A stretch of 64,000 bases of DNA from Pestalotiopsis fici W106-1 (Eukaryota; Ascomycota; Sordariomycetes; Amphisphaeriales; Sporocadaceae), in the NCBI RefSeq assembly GCF_000516985.1, contig NW_006917092.1, forward strand, positions 4,197,925-4,261,924. Reading direction: 5' to 3'. Position numbers and translations under genes: made by a program. Shown here one piece after another: positions 1 to 11,586 of this stretch; within the stretch, counting starts at the first letter, position 1, and each line of letters opens with the position of its first letter. The notes beneath the pieces are model-generated. The model ran no database searches. It saw nothing but the letters and a program-made list of their open reading frames with translations, and was not told the DNA's origin.

Positions 1-270
1 TACTCATCGTGTAAGAGCTGGCCTTGCCTTGATATCATATTGGCAGACCTATCAGACTACAGACTAATACAACATTAGATACTGCTCGTTGAGCCGCATA
101 GCCATTTTCACCACCTCTTCGCTTTTGTGAGTACTTGCCTGATCAGTCATTGGAGGTTGTCTTGAGAGCATCAAGTCTGAATACCACAAAGACTAAGGAC
201 AAAAAGTGCTTGAAAATCCAATCAAGTTACAGGAACTGACACTCTGAAAAAAACAAGCCTAGATTTGCAG

Positions 271-1476
271 TCCTGCCATCGCATGAGCACAAGGCTTTTA
301 TCCCTTACACATCAACATTCTCTTCAGTACAAAGCCCAGTACAACATGCCGTCGTAACAGCAAGAGTAGAATCCCTACGTGCTGACAGTATCTTGCTTGA
401 TCGGGAATGGCAAGGCTCCAGAGAGATCCCCTTTGACTATCTGGTCGTGGCGTCGGGCACCAAGCTTCAGGCGCCCGGCTCCATGACGGAGGACGATAAA
501 CTGTCATCCGTCAGGTATTTCCAAGCCTATCAGAAACGCATCACAAACGCAAAGTCGGTCATCATTGTCGGTGGCGGAGCAGTTGGTGTGCAGATGGCAA
601 CCGATGCAAAGGAACTGTACCCAGAGAAGGACGTTACGCTGGTCCACTCTCGCCAGAAGCTGATGCCATTGTATCACGAACAGCTCGACAGAATCATCAA
701 GGACAGGTGCGAGGAATTGGGCGTCAAGTGAGTATTTTTCCTACCTACTCTGTTTTGCGCTCACATAAAACTGACATTGCTCGTTAGCCTTGTACTTGGT
801 TCGCGAGTCGTCATGCCAGCCGGTGGCATTGGCGCAGACCAAACTTCAATTGAGCTCCAGAATGGCACAAAGCTGTCCGCAGACGTGATTGTGCCTGCCG
901 TTGGTCAGACGCCAAACACGCAATTCCTGTCGGGTCTTGCTCCGTCATCCCAAGATTCGCTCGTCAACCCGGCCAACGGTTTCATTCGCGTGAAGCCAAC
1001 CTTGCAGCTGGCAGACCCAAAATATCCCAACATTTTTGCCGTTGGAGATGTCGCAGACAGCGGTGCGCACAAGGCGGCACGTCCGGGTGGAGCTCAGGCC
1101 GCGGTGCTCGCCAGGAACCTGGTTGCCATGATTGAGGGCAAGGAGCCGAGCGAGAACATTGTCGTGAGCCCGCCTGCCATTCACCTCAGCCTTGGTTTGG
1201 TAAGTAATCTCTCGAGCGTGCGCAGCTTCCACATGTGCTTGTGCTGGAACTGACAACATGATGCAGACCAAGAACTTGGTTTTCAGAAACCCCAACCCAG
1301 CTGAAGGTCAAACGGAACCAATGATTAAGCACAGAGATGAGTAAGTCGAAAGACTCCGATATTCAGTCTTCGAACCCGTACTAATATTCTACAGCGGCAA
1401 GAGGGACATGGGCATTGAGGGTGTTTGGGAAAGACGCGGTATCAACGTCACGGACCCCGCCCAATACCACTTGTAG
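271..1476 (+). CDS. AIF/AMID-like FAD-dependent pyridine nucleotide-disulphide oxidoreductase, 3' part
   Basis: Reads as exons 271-727, 788-1199, 1267-1340 and 1395-1476, joined by GT-AG introns that keep frame to the stop. The first visible exon opens after a TTTGCAG acceptor and encodes HEHKAFIPYT, a stretch typical of fungal AIF/AMID-type oxidoreductases. A second Rossmann motif (IIVGGGAVGVQMA) and the FAD-site motif FAVGDVADSG follow. The N-terminal FAD-binding glycine motif is not visible: positions 11-270 look like an intron starting at GTAAGA, so the 5' end most likely lies upstream of the window. Family members are NAD(P)H-oxidising flavoproteins, often membrane-associated and sometimes linked to apoptosis. 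The substrate here cannot be told from sequence. It faces the next gene tail to tail across 188 nt. Confidence 0.85.
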
Positions 1477-1664
1477 ATCTAGCATTCCTGTAATTTGACT
1501 CGGGGAGACTTGGTCACCATTGCGGCTGACCATGATCACTGCTGGGATATTAACATTGTAGACTTTCTATGATACCAAAATTTTAATTACACAAGCTCAA
1601 ATGGTAGCGCTCATATACCTAGGTACCTACCGTATCCAAGTGTTTACTGGAAAGTTGTCTAAAC

Positions 1665-4600
1665 CTAATTCACAAACGAACTCGCTGGTGGACCAAGATA
1701 GCTCGGCTTCACTCCACCCAAATCAACTGTCAAACTTTCGAGAAGGATATTCGAATGCCGGAAACGCAGGCGGATATTGTGTGAGCCATGTTTGAAATTC
1801 CCAATGCTTTGACGGTGAGTCCACGTACAGTCCTGCACAGCATGATACCAACCAGGAGGCAATTCGCCTTTCCTCTCCGGGTCTGTGACAAGTCGATATG
1901 TTTCAACGCCACCATCATCGATCTGAACATCAAATGTCATCTTGTCTGATGGATCAATATCAAGGGTCATGTTGAATCGAAGCTCAACGTGTGCTTCAGC
2001 GACGTCTTGGAAAGTGTAGACAGTGTAGACCAGAAATGGAGGATCAGTCCTCCCTGGCTCGACAGACACTGATCCCTGATCTGTTCTCCCCAAGAACGGC
2101 AGCGTGCGGTAGCCTGCAATGGAAGTAGCCTTTGACGCAGGTACGGAAACATGTCCGTCTGCCTCTACGTGCCCAGTGAATGGGCCCTCGACTTCCCTGT
2201 TGATTATGAGAAGATGTATTTGCTCAAAATCATCGCCGTAAGGGCCATAGTTCCCACCAATCGACCTGACATCGATCAAAATTTCTTCGTGGAAACAGGC
2301 CGGAACTTTGTCCCAGTCAATACTGATGTATACTTGCTCATCATCTTGACCTGGAACAAGACGACCGGCTTTCTTTGACAGCCGAACCCATTCGTGCGGG
2401 CAGCTGCACTCCCAGCTCAAGGCCATGGAGCCACGTGTGAAAATGGTAAACCAGCGACTCGAGGGTCCGTAGGGGGTCATGGCCCCCAAGGTTACTCCCG
2501 GCACCAGATCGCGACGACTAGGATGCGTCCTATCGCTCTCCTCGTTGCAGCGGCCGGGCCGGACGCCAGGATGATCTTGTATGGCAATGCCAAGTTGGCC
2601 TATCAAAGGGTTGCTATCCTGTCTGGCTTGCACGAAGCAAATGCCACTGATCATGTCACGGCTGGGGGCGTGCCAAGTGTCCTTGTATCCGTAGTGAGTC
2701 TGACGCATCATATTGTTCCATTTCCCATCTAGTAAGGAATGGAATTCTTCGGATAGCCGAAAGTCGGCGTCGAACAAGTCCAGAACCTTGCGTGCCGCTG
2801 TGTTGGCGGAATTCCGACGCTGCTCGGCCCAAAGCTGATTTCTCGCCAAGTTTATCCTAAGTGACGTGTAGATAGCACTCGCTTTGATTGGATGCAACAC
2901 CAGGTCAAAAAAGGCGGCTTGATAGTCTTTGTGCACCTCGGTATCGTATAGCTTTTGCGAATCAGCTAGCAGCTTGTCCCATTTTCCCAAGACGGTATCT
3001 GCTTCTTCATAATGCAGGAGTGAGAATGTATCGGCCTCGATATGCTCGTGGCGGCGCAGAGCCATGAGCCTATCATAAGTCAGCCATGCCGAAGCAACAT
3101 CTTTGTCAATTGTTCCGCCAAACATCTGTCGAGCAAGATTGAGGAGAAAGTCCGGTAGGGAAATTGCAGAAATCGAGTCAATGTCCCATGCTAGTTGCAT
3201 TGCAAATGAGAGGGGGATCTCCATTGGTTTGATATCGCCAACATTGAAAACCCAGATCTGCTTGGCATTGCGGCGATGAGCCTCTTGTAGCTGCTGCCAG
3301 ACCTTTCCGAGGGAATTGGAATTAATCCACTTGTAGCTTCTGGGGACTCCAACATATTCAAAATGATAGTAGATCTAAAGAAGTGGATTAGTCATGACGA
3401 ATGGCAGCAGCTTGAGATATGCTCACTCACACCTGCTCCGCCTTTACGCTGAGTTTCGCTCCCCGAGGGCAGCCTTCGTATTGCGCCAAAATTGTCATCT
3501 GAAAACAACAAAGTCACATCATCGGGAACATTGAGTTTACCCGTGTCCCAGTACTCTTGGACTTCTTTATACAGAGCCAAGAGTTCTGCGCATGAAGATT
3601 GTCAATATTCTGCCTTGCCATAGTATCAAGACAAAAGAGCTTACGCGGAACTGCGTCTTCCCGGCCGTGCCTCTCTTTGATCAATCTTCTCTGCGTCTGG
3701 ATCACGTCCTGAACGACCGAGGCCGGGTCGTCCGTCTTCATGGCCCTGTCATACTCACCTCGCATCCCCATGGTGAAGTAGGACTCGCAACCTTGCGCTC
3801 GCTCGATCCCGTCGCGAAAGAATTGCGTAATCTTGTCCTTGTTGTCAATCCAAGACCAGCTTCCGTCGGGATTGTTCTCAAACCACTCGTTGGTAGCGCG
3901 TTGCATGGGTTCATGATGCGACGTCGACATGACAATGCCATGGTCGTCTGCCAACTTTTGGTTTTGGGCATCATCAACGAAGAAAGAACTGCCTGGATTG
4001 GGGTACCCTGGCCACATTGCCGGCCAGAGAAAATTTGCCTTGGAGATGTCAGTGATGGTCGAAAGCTAGCATCCACCTTGCGGGAGACATGGTAAGTGAC
4101 AGACCTTGAGACGGAGTAACAGTTCAAAAACTCTCTCGTAAAACCCCTTGCCGTATTGCCCAAATTTTTCCAATACCCATCCCGTCAATGCCGGTGCTTC
4201 ATCATTGATGAAGATACCTCGAAACTTGACACTAGGTTCTTTGCTGATATGATGTATTGGTAATGCATAGATGTTGGCGTGATGTTTCGGAGGGACATCT
4301 GCCCACCAATACCACCTTGGATGAATAAGCGACATACGCCTCGGTATATTTGATGCAATTTGGTTCCAAGAAACTTACGGTGATACCCCTATTTGCTCCG
4401 AGAGTGAGTAGATGCCAAAGATGGCACCACGCTTATCACTGCCCGCAATGACTAGCGCTTTGCGGCATCCAAACAGGCACGCAGGATTCTCAATCACGCA
4501 GGTTTGGAAACATTCCCACTTTCCCTGAAGCTGGTCGACTTGGAGTTGACCCGATTCCACTAGTGATCTGATTATTTGTGAAGAGGAAAGGCTTCCGACT

Positions 4601-4935
4601 ACGATTGCCGTCTCCCCATGAGACCAGGAAGAGTCAATCTGGTGTTCCAGAACTGTGCTCGCATCGCCACCAGTGACTCTGCCAAAGTCACTCGCAAGGT
4701 TTCTGGCAGCTATGCAAACTCCGACAAAGTCGTGCTTGTCGACAACAATCGGTGCTCCTTTGAGACTGAACTCTCCGCCTTGCTCCTGGCCTGGTGGTAC
4801 ATCGTAGGCGACGAGCTGCGTGTCGAACATACTTGCTTGAGTACTCAATGAATTTTTGGGCTTCGAATCTAGCCATGAAGCTGATTCGGTTTCGATTCCT
4901 ATGCGGGGGATGGAAACTTGCGACATCAGGCCCAT
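1665..4935 (-). CDS. GH115 family xylan alpha-1,2-glucuronidase
   Basis: Five exons on the minus strand: 4935-4379, 4315-4105, 4038-3645, 3585-3431 and 3374-1665, together 1008 codons plus stop, the usual size for GH115. Motifs recalled from the family appear in order: DFGRVTGG, IYSLSEQIGVSPWYWWADVP (its last part created by splicing), LRLKANFLWPAMW, VPDDVTLLFSDDN, IRRLPS, GGAGIYYHFEYVG and a C-terminal LGGVKPSYLGPP. GH115 enzymes release (4-O-methyl-)glucuronic acid from xylan or its fragments. The chosen start gives no signal peptide, unlike many secreted members, so the product may act inside the cell on imported oligosaccharides, or a 5' exon has been missed. The intron at 4104-4039 has a weak GTCTGT donor, but splicing there restores the family motif. 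Its closeness to an ACS transporter and a glucarate-dehydratase-like gene suggests a uronate-use locus (inference). Confidence 0.93.
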
Positions 4936-7060
4936 GCTTGTGGCATACTCAAGGTGTAGGCCGGGGACATATCGATATCCCCCTCATGGGCCCACTGCCA
5001 AGTCTCCCAATTCATCATCTCGGGACAAATCGAGCTATTCTCGGTTCAGAGCACGCCGATAGTCACATTAGCAATGTTTGTTATGTTAGTAGTATCACAC
5101 TTTACGCTTCTTTCACAAAGGCAGTCTACTACAATCTCCTAGATATTCGCGAATTCTTTTCATAGTATATTCTCGAGCCTTCCGTTTAGGATACCATTTT
5201 TTCTGGATCGAAGGAACAGCGCTGATATCGCCATAGTTGCAAAGGTTGGAGGAAGTATCTTCTTTAATGAAATTAAACAGTTTACTACCCTCGCCCAGGC
5301 GCATAGATATGAGAAGCCCATATCAAATGAGGGATGATATATCTGGCAACTGGCGCCGGGTAGGGTTTACCGACGTTTACATTAATTGGGCCAATTTACC
5401 TGCCATTGTCCAAAATTCTTTCCCACCCGCTCCAGTACATCTTCATGTTTCCCGATGGCCGCCAGTCTGGTATGCTTGGCATCAAAGAAAAGAGCTACTG
5501 ATCCAATCCTGCCACCCTCGGTTCTGTCTCCATTTGCTATACACAGTAGCAGTCTAGTCTTGTCTATCCACTCTTTGCTAGAACTTCAGGCTTCGGACTG
5601 ACTGCCAAGCATAATTTATGCACGCAAATGCATCGACACGATCGTTTGAGGGGCTTGAGGCGAACCACCGCGGAAGCAATATTGGACGCGGGCTATGCAT
5701 TCCTCTCTCATGCACGAGACCGCCGAGGGTTACCAACCTGTAGGTATGTGGGTAATTGCAGGTAGTAAGTATCTACGTTGAATGATACACGCTGAAGGGA
5801 AGGGAAGTCGATCGCTGCCAATCTCTTTGCTGGGATTTTCAGCAGATTTTGATCGTACGACTCTCGTACTCGTGCATGTTTATGGTTTTCCGGAAAAGCT
5901 CCAGCTCCAAATGCTCGCCCACAAGAAGAACACTGTTGGTTCGGAGCTCATTCACTGTGGGACCTTTTGTCATTCTCAAGCAAGCACAAGCAAGGACCGA
6001 TGGTCGATCGCTCTCCAAGGCCAAGAATTTTCCCCAGCTTTTCGTTTCTTGTCATTCCACCGCCAAGTGCAGATTGGTGAAGCCAAGGACCTTTACCCCA
6101 GATTTGACCATGCCGTTGGGTCTGGGGTTGCCCCCGCTTGGCACCTAGAAAGCGCTATCTACTCTGCTTCTGGGGTGAGTTTGCTGAGTGCAAATACACT
6201 AACCAAGCCACCGTAAGCGCTGCATGTGTGCTGGGGAAAACCCGGTGCTATAGGTATACCGGAATAGTCGCGTGCTTTTCCGCTTTTCCGAGTCGACGAA
6301 ACATACATCTCGAGACAAATAATAGCCGGAATCGTACATCCAATACGCTTATGTGGGGGTAATGGGCTGGGAGAGAAAAGCAACCCGAAAAGGTTGGGGG
6401 ACCCAGGTACATAGTGAGGGGCGAGTTCTGTGCAAAGATCAACATGAGCATTGAGGAGCAACCATTGCTCTGAGTAAAATGAACCCACTTGGATGTCACT
6501 TTTGGCTGTATACTTTGATTTCCACTTGCAAAACGATAATGTGTCGTCTTGCAGTATCTGCGCATGTAGTGTTGCATTTTCTCACGATTAGGCAAGTACA
6601 GCGACATTACGGTGCCACTCATTAGTACACTTGCAGCTCAGGACTGACCTGGAGGGACAAGATGATCAGCAGAGATGCCGAGAGAAGCTCCGTCTTGTGA
6701 ACACAGAGCCCCATGTCTTGTCACTGGCTCGCTGGTCAAGCTTTCATCAGCATGGACAATGCTTTACAGCCTGCTCCGAGCATATGAAATGTGCGGCGTC
6801 AAATCTGTTCTCAATAGTGATACTCCTGTAGTCATATTTCAAGCACATCATTTCGGCAATCATGGCCAAGAACTCGACGGAAATACTTGGGTGACTATGA
6901 TACATGTTCATAATGCGTCATACAAATATTGGACATGACGAGAGCCGCCCCTCTCAACCTCGAGATATGAACCACACACTTAGCTACAAAGGGAAACACA
7001 CAAGTCCAAGGAGGTGAAGTCCACATACCCTCTGGAAAAGCCCAATAAACTACCATCCGG
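4936..7060. other. intergenic, no gene recognised
   Basis: About 2.1 kb between the GH115 start and the transporter stop. Open frames up to 144 codons occur (for example 5782-6216 on the plus strand), but none shows a family motif, a signal peptide or convincing splice structure. The 4936-5300 part should hold the GH115 promoter. I see no zinc-cluster regulator here. Confidence 0.5.
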
Positions 7061-9031
7061 TCATAGAACATATCTAAAGAGCGGCGACGAGTCTCCCATA
7101 TCCATCAGTTCGGCTTCCGTGTACCGGACTCGTACCTCATCTTCCGTGATCTTTGCTTTCTGTACATTTCCTCTCTTATATGACCATTCCAGGAAGAAGG
7201 CCATGAGGAGACCTGTAGAAGCCAAAGCCAGTCCCAGTCCGAAACCCGTGTGGTATTTTGGCTTCTCGGAATCAATGTACATGAAACTGCCGACAATGCC
7301 ACCAGTGTTCCCGACACAGTTGTTCATGGCAATGGCAATGACTCTGCGCGTCTCGGGCGCAATGTTGTTTGCATTCCACGCCGCCGCTGCTGGTTGGATC
7401 GGGTAGATGCCAATGCACACCACAATGGCAGCGAAATACGCGAGGCCGCGCTGAGTCGCCAGAGCACCGTTGAGGCCTAGGAAGATTGCATATCCGACAG
7501 CACAAATGACCATGGGCGTAGCCACAAAAGGCATACGCCAGTAGAACTTATCCGACATCTTTGCAAACGTGATGGCTGAGATTGCAGCGGCAACATACGG
7601 AGGCGCCGACATCAGCTGGGCATATGTGTTGGTAAAGCCCATCGCCTGACAAATGGTGGGTAGGGTGAATTTGGTTCCTATTGGGGGGTTGATACCATTA
7701 GAATATAAGCAAAGTTTTACCGGGCTTCAGGATGACTCACCATAAGAAAGTGCCGACTGGACAAAGAGGAAGTAAGCCTGTGTATAAATTCTCCAGTTCT
7801 TTGCGGCCATTTTGAGATCCTTGAAGCGGAACCGTTTCTCCGAATGGAACTTGCCTCCCTGCTTGATAAACATGGACAGCTCCAGGTAGCGGATTTCTTC
7901 CGGCTCTAGCCATCTTGTTGAGAGGGCCGGCGAGTCAATGAGAAGGAAGTAACATGAGATACCAATCAAGACGGTGACTAGGCCCTCGAGAATGAAGATC
8001 CATCTCCATCCTTCAAGTCCGCCAATGCCATTCATCTCAGCAATAGCAGCCGCTCTGAAGAACCTTCCGTTAGTGGTCGATCAAGGACCGGAAAAGTTAT
8101 GATACAGAGGTACATTGCTTTCAGAAGAAAAGAAAACAGAAAGAACAGAACAAATGGGAACGGCACGATCAAATTTACTCACAGGAGTCCCGAGAATGCT
8201 CCGGAAAGAGCGCTGGCACAGTAGAAGTAAGATATCCTAGTAGCCAAGTCCTTCGGCATATACCAATACGAGCAGAGGTAGATGGCGCCAGGGAGGAATC
8301 CAGCCCTTTTTCAACGTGTCAATAATTGAAGCTCTACCGGCAACTGGAAGCATAGAAGTGCTCACTCAAAGATACCAAGGAGAATGCGAACAGCCATGAG
8401 ACTTGAAAAGTTCCGAACCACCCCTGTGCATGTCATGATGGTGCCCCATGCCGTGGTGATGATGGCGATATAAGTCGATGGACGTTTGAACTTTTTTAGT
8501 AAGATATTGCTTGGTATCTCAAAAAGAACATAGGGAACAAAGACTCCGACCTCATATTAGTATTGAAATATTCAGTGACATAAGACGCGATGCAAATTGG
8601 CCAAGTCCTCCTAGTCAATGGTCCAAAGGATGATCTCATTTACTCACAGATTGCTAGTACTATGTTGTACTGCACCCCCGTCATGTTCAAGTCCTCTACC
8701 ATCCCCTCAATCTTGGCATTTCCAATGTTGGCACGGTCAATGTGACAGATCAAGTATAGAAAGGCCAGCATGGGAATGAGTCGAAAGTCAATCTTGAATC
8801 ACTTGGTAAGTTTCCGGCTGCGTGAGCGCCCAAACAGAATGGCATAGGAGAGACACACACCTTGCGAGTCAACTTCTTTCGCTTCTCCTCCTCGTAGTTG
8901 TTGTAAAAGTCTGCATCGGCCGAGTCCAAGCCCAGAACCCGAAAAGTCTCGATCTGAATAACAGCCGGCGCCTGCTCCACATGATCAGGCGAGACCTTGA
9001 GATCAGCGTCGTGTGAGGATTTGCGGGACAT
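7061..9031 (-). CDS. MFS transporter, anion:cation symporter (ACS/Dal5-like) family
   Basis: Six exons on the minus strand: 9031-8861, 8792-8648, 8543-8366, 8305-8183, 8054-7741 and 7677-7061, giving 515 aa. Typical fungal ACS motifs are present: the loop CHIDRANIGNAKIEGM near the first membrane segments, then IFFVPYVLFEIPSNILLKKF, GIFEAGFLPGAIYLCSYWY, GWRWIFILEG and, near the C-terminal half, PAAAAWNANN and AIAMNNCVGNTGGIVGS. The third exon starts after a CGGAG acceptor, chosen because it alone gives the conserved FFVPYVLFEIPSN run. The family includes fungal allantoate and nicotinate carriers and the bacterial glucarate/galactarate carriers GudP and GarP. The divergent neighbour is a glucarate-dehydratase-like enzyme, so import of a sugar acid such as glucarate or glucuronate is the likeliest role (inference). 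The substrate cannot be read from the sequence alone. Confidence 0.93.
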
Positions 9032-9590
9032 GGTTGCAAGAGGTAAATGGATTCCGAAGCAGCCAAGAAAGAACCGGAAAGATGAATGCGCAAGTCAATG
9101 ACCTGGAATGGAGTCAGGAGCCTGCATATTATATCAAGTCGCCAGTCTCCCGTGAGTGGCCTCCTCAATCAGTCCAGGGTCCTTTTCCCCAGACGCTGCT
9201 CCCTGGTTCCCCCCCTACCTTGACCCTGTGGTGGTTCCCCGCACGCGAGCCTGTGCTGATTGCATTCACATTGATGATTATCATTGGAGATGGCCTTTTT
9301 CCGATGCCTGGCGACATATCCGATTGTGTGCTGCCTATGTTGTATCGATGGGCAGCTAGTCATTTTCCGACGAGTATCGATCCCAAAGTTGTCTGCGGGG
9401 AGCTGCAACCAAACATCATGTCATGTATAGTGGGCAATAAGTATACTATACAGAGACAGAAATGGAAGTAGTCGGCGACTGTAGAGTATGCTCAGGTATT
9501 AATCCACGCTACATTTGCTCCTAGTTATCAATTTACTCTGCAACTTTGAATCATTTGCTTGAGCAGCAACACCTACTCATCTAGATAATC
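9032..9590. promoter_or_regulatory. shared divergent promoter between transporter and glucarate-dehydratase-like gene
   Basis: A 559-bp gap separates two start codons pointing away from each other, so both promoters must lie here. Two matches to the degenerate carbon-catabolite repressor site SYGGRG (minus orientation CCCCAG at 9187 and CCCCGC at 9237) are visible. Six-base degenerate sites also occur by chance, so they are only candidates. Confidence 0.6.
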
Positions 9591-10880
9591 ATGGCCAAGT
9601 CTGGTATTATTCGAGACATCATTGTCACTCCAGTGGCGTTTCACGACATGCCACTGTTGAATAGCGTGGGCGTACATGAGCCATTCGCACTTCGCAGTAT
9701 TTTACAATTGGTCACGGAAACAGATGTGTACGGCCTTGGGGAATCTTATGGGGATGATGCGCACCTAGATCGTCTCAAACGGGCGGCTGACGCCATCATA
9801 AGTTTGAAGACTTCGGCCTATGATCTCAACGGTATATATAAAGCCTGTGTTGGTTCTCTTCACAGCACCGACACCTCGGGCGGTGATGGCATGGCGGGTA
9901 TGGTTACGACTGCCTCAACAACCGACAAGGTCTTTAGTCCCTTTGAGGTCGCTTGTCTCGACATTCAGGGAAAACTATCAGGAGTTCCAGTGAGTGACCT
10001 CCTCGGAGGCTGCGTGAGGGACTCTGTACCCTACTCGGCATATCTGTTTTACAAGTGGGCCGGTCATCCTGGTGAGCCAGACGACGAGTTTGGAGAGGCT
10101 CTGGATCCCGAGGGCTTAGTCAATCAAGCTAGGAAGATGTTAGATGAGTACGGGTTCACCGCAATCAAGCTCAAAGGAGGCGTATTCGAACCCGCTCAGG
10201 AAGTTGCTGCCATCAAGGCGCTACACGCAGCATTTCCTGGTCTTCCCCTCCGTCTAGACCCAAATGCTGCTTGGACAGTAGAGACCTCCAAATGGGTAGC
10301 GAAAGAGCTGGTTGGAATTGTCGAATATCTCGAGGATCCGACGGGTGAGATTGAGGGCATGGCTGCCGTTGCAAACAGTGATGAGACGACAATGCCTCTC
10401 GCCACCAATATGGCCGTGGTCGCATTCAACCATCTGCCGCCATCAGTTGAACAAAATGCAGTCCAGGTTGTTCTCTCTGATCACCATTTCTGGGGCGGCC
10501 TGCGCAAATCGCAACTGCTCGCCGGCATTTGTGGTACCTGGGGCATGCGCCTTAGCATGCACTCGAACAGTCATCTCGGTATCTCACTCGCTGCCATGAC
10601 GCATCTGGCGGCTGCAACGACGAATCTTGATTACGCCTGCGACACGCATTGGCCATGGAAACGACGGGATGAAGATGTAGTCGTCGACGGCGCCCTGAAC
10701 TGGGTGGCTGGTGGAGCAGTGCTGGTACCAAAGACGCCCGGCCTTGGTGTTGAACTTGACAAGAGCAAGCTTGCAAAACTTCACAAACAGTATCTTGACT
10801 GCGGCTTGAGGAAAAGAAACGACACAATCTACATGCAAAAGTTCCAGCCAGACTTTACAGCAGCAATTCCAAAATGGTGA
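9591..10880 (+). CDS. glucarate dehydratase-like enzyme (enolase superfamily, MR subgroup)
   Basis: A single uninterrupted 429-codon frame starting in a good context (ATAATCATGGCC). It aligns by eye along its whole length with bacterial glucarate dehydratase. Shared features are an N-terminal PVAFHD/HEPFALR capping region, YLFYKW, the general-base KLK motif (K193, K195), metal-site residues D223 (RLDPNAAW), E248 (YLEDP) and N273 (ATNM), D297 in DHHFWGG, and the catalytic histidine region HSNSHLGIS at 324-332, followed by DTHWPW and PGLGVELD. The expected reaction is dehydration of D-glucarate (or a closely related aldarate or aldonate) to a keto-deoxy acid. The catalytic set is complete, so the gene looks functional. 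Exact substrate specificity is inference. It is intronless, whereas its neighbours have several introns; ancient bacterial origin is possible but not shown by this alone. Confidence 0.92.
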   Translation: MAKSGIIRDIIVTPVAFHDMPLLNSVGVHEPFALRSILQLVTETDVYGLGESYGDDAHLDRLKRAADAIISLKTSAYDLNGIYKACVGSLHSTDTSGGDGMAGMVTTASTTDKVFSPFEVACLDIQGKLSGVPVSDLLGGCVRDSVPYSAYLFYKWAGHPGEPDDEFGEALDPEGLVNQARKMLDEYGFTAIKLKGGVFEPAQEVAAIKALHAAFPGLPLRLDPNAAWTVETSKWVAKELVGIVEYLEDPTGEIEGMAAVANSDETTMPLATNMAVVAFNHLPPSVEQNAVQVVLSDHHFWGGLRKSQLLAGICGTWGMRLSMHSNSHLGISLAAMTHLAAATTNLDYACDTHWPWKRRDEDVVVDGALNWVAGGAVLVPKTPGLGVELDKSKLAKLHKQYLDCGLRKRNDTIYMQKFQPDFTAAIPKW

Positions 10881-11586
10881 GAGTTGAGTTGCTGCACCAG
10901 AGACACCCGCCCATTCTGGCATGTCAAGGGTCAAATAACCTTTAAATACCTCTGTTTAGGCCAGTTCTGTCTCTAGAATCCAGGTCATTTCGGGAATTCA
11001 TATTCACCAGTAGCATGTCAACTTTGTTCATGAGCGGCCCAAAGAGCTTTTTCTTCTTTCTCATCATGATTAAATGCATAGAAGCTCTCACTCGATTCTA
11101 GGCAACAATAAAGCGCCATGCCATGCTATTCTACAGCGGACTTTGCACAATCCCCTTCCCCTTGCGCGATGCTTGCCGTGATTCCGATGGCTCCCAGCAA
11201 AAAAGCCTTGCTGTGATCATCTCTCTCAAGTCCAGAACTCCCAGTACTCAGATCATATCCCTCAACGCCTTTATCCGTGCAGAGCTAAACAGCAAACCCC
11301 ATGCCGTACGCTGGTCTAGTAAAACAAATCTGTCAAATGCAAATAAACGTGGCCCAGGACACAATGGTTCTCTGGCCAATCCGGAGCTTCCCCCACACGT
11401 GTCGAGCGATAAAGAAAAGCTTCGTGCCCCAGCGCTCAACTCCAGTCTAGAGAATAAGACATGCTCGTGAGCATGCCGCGCAGACGATCGTCGGTGCTGC
11501 GCCTAGACTCGCCGTGTCCCCATGTTTGATACAATGCAAAGTGTGGGTAAGACTCGAGCTGGTCTCACAACTGTCATCGGAGAATC
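10881..11586. other. intergenic between converging 3' ends
   Basis: Holds the 3' flanks of the dehydratase gene and of the Hpc2-like gene, which converge here. A 115-codon plus-strand frame at 11123-11470 shows no recognisable motif. Nothing else seen. Confidence 0.5.

Noticed and set aside
5782..6216. 144-codon plus-strand frame in the 4.9-7.1 kb gap
   Set aside because: No motif, no signal peptide and overlapping frames of similar length on the other strand; looks like chance.
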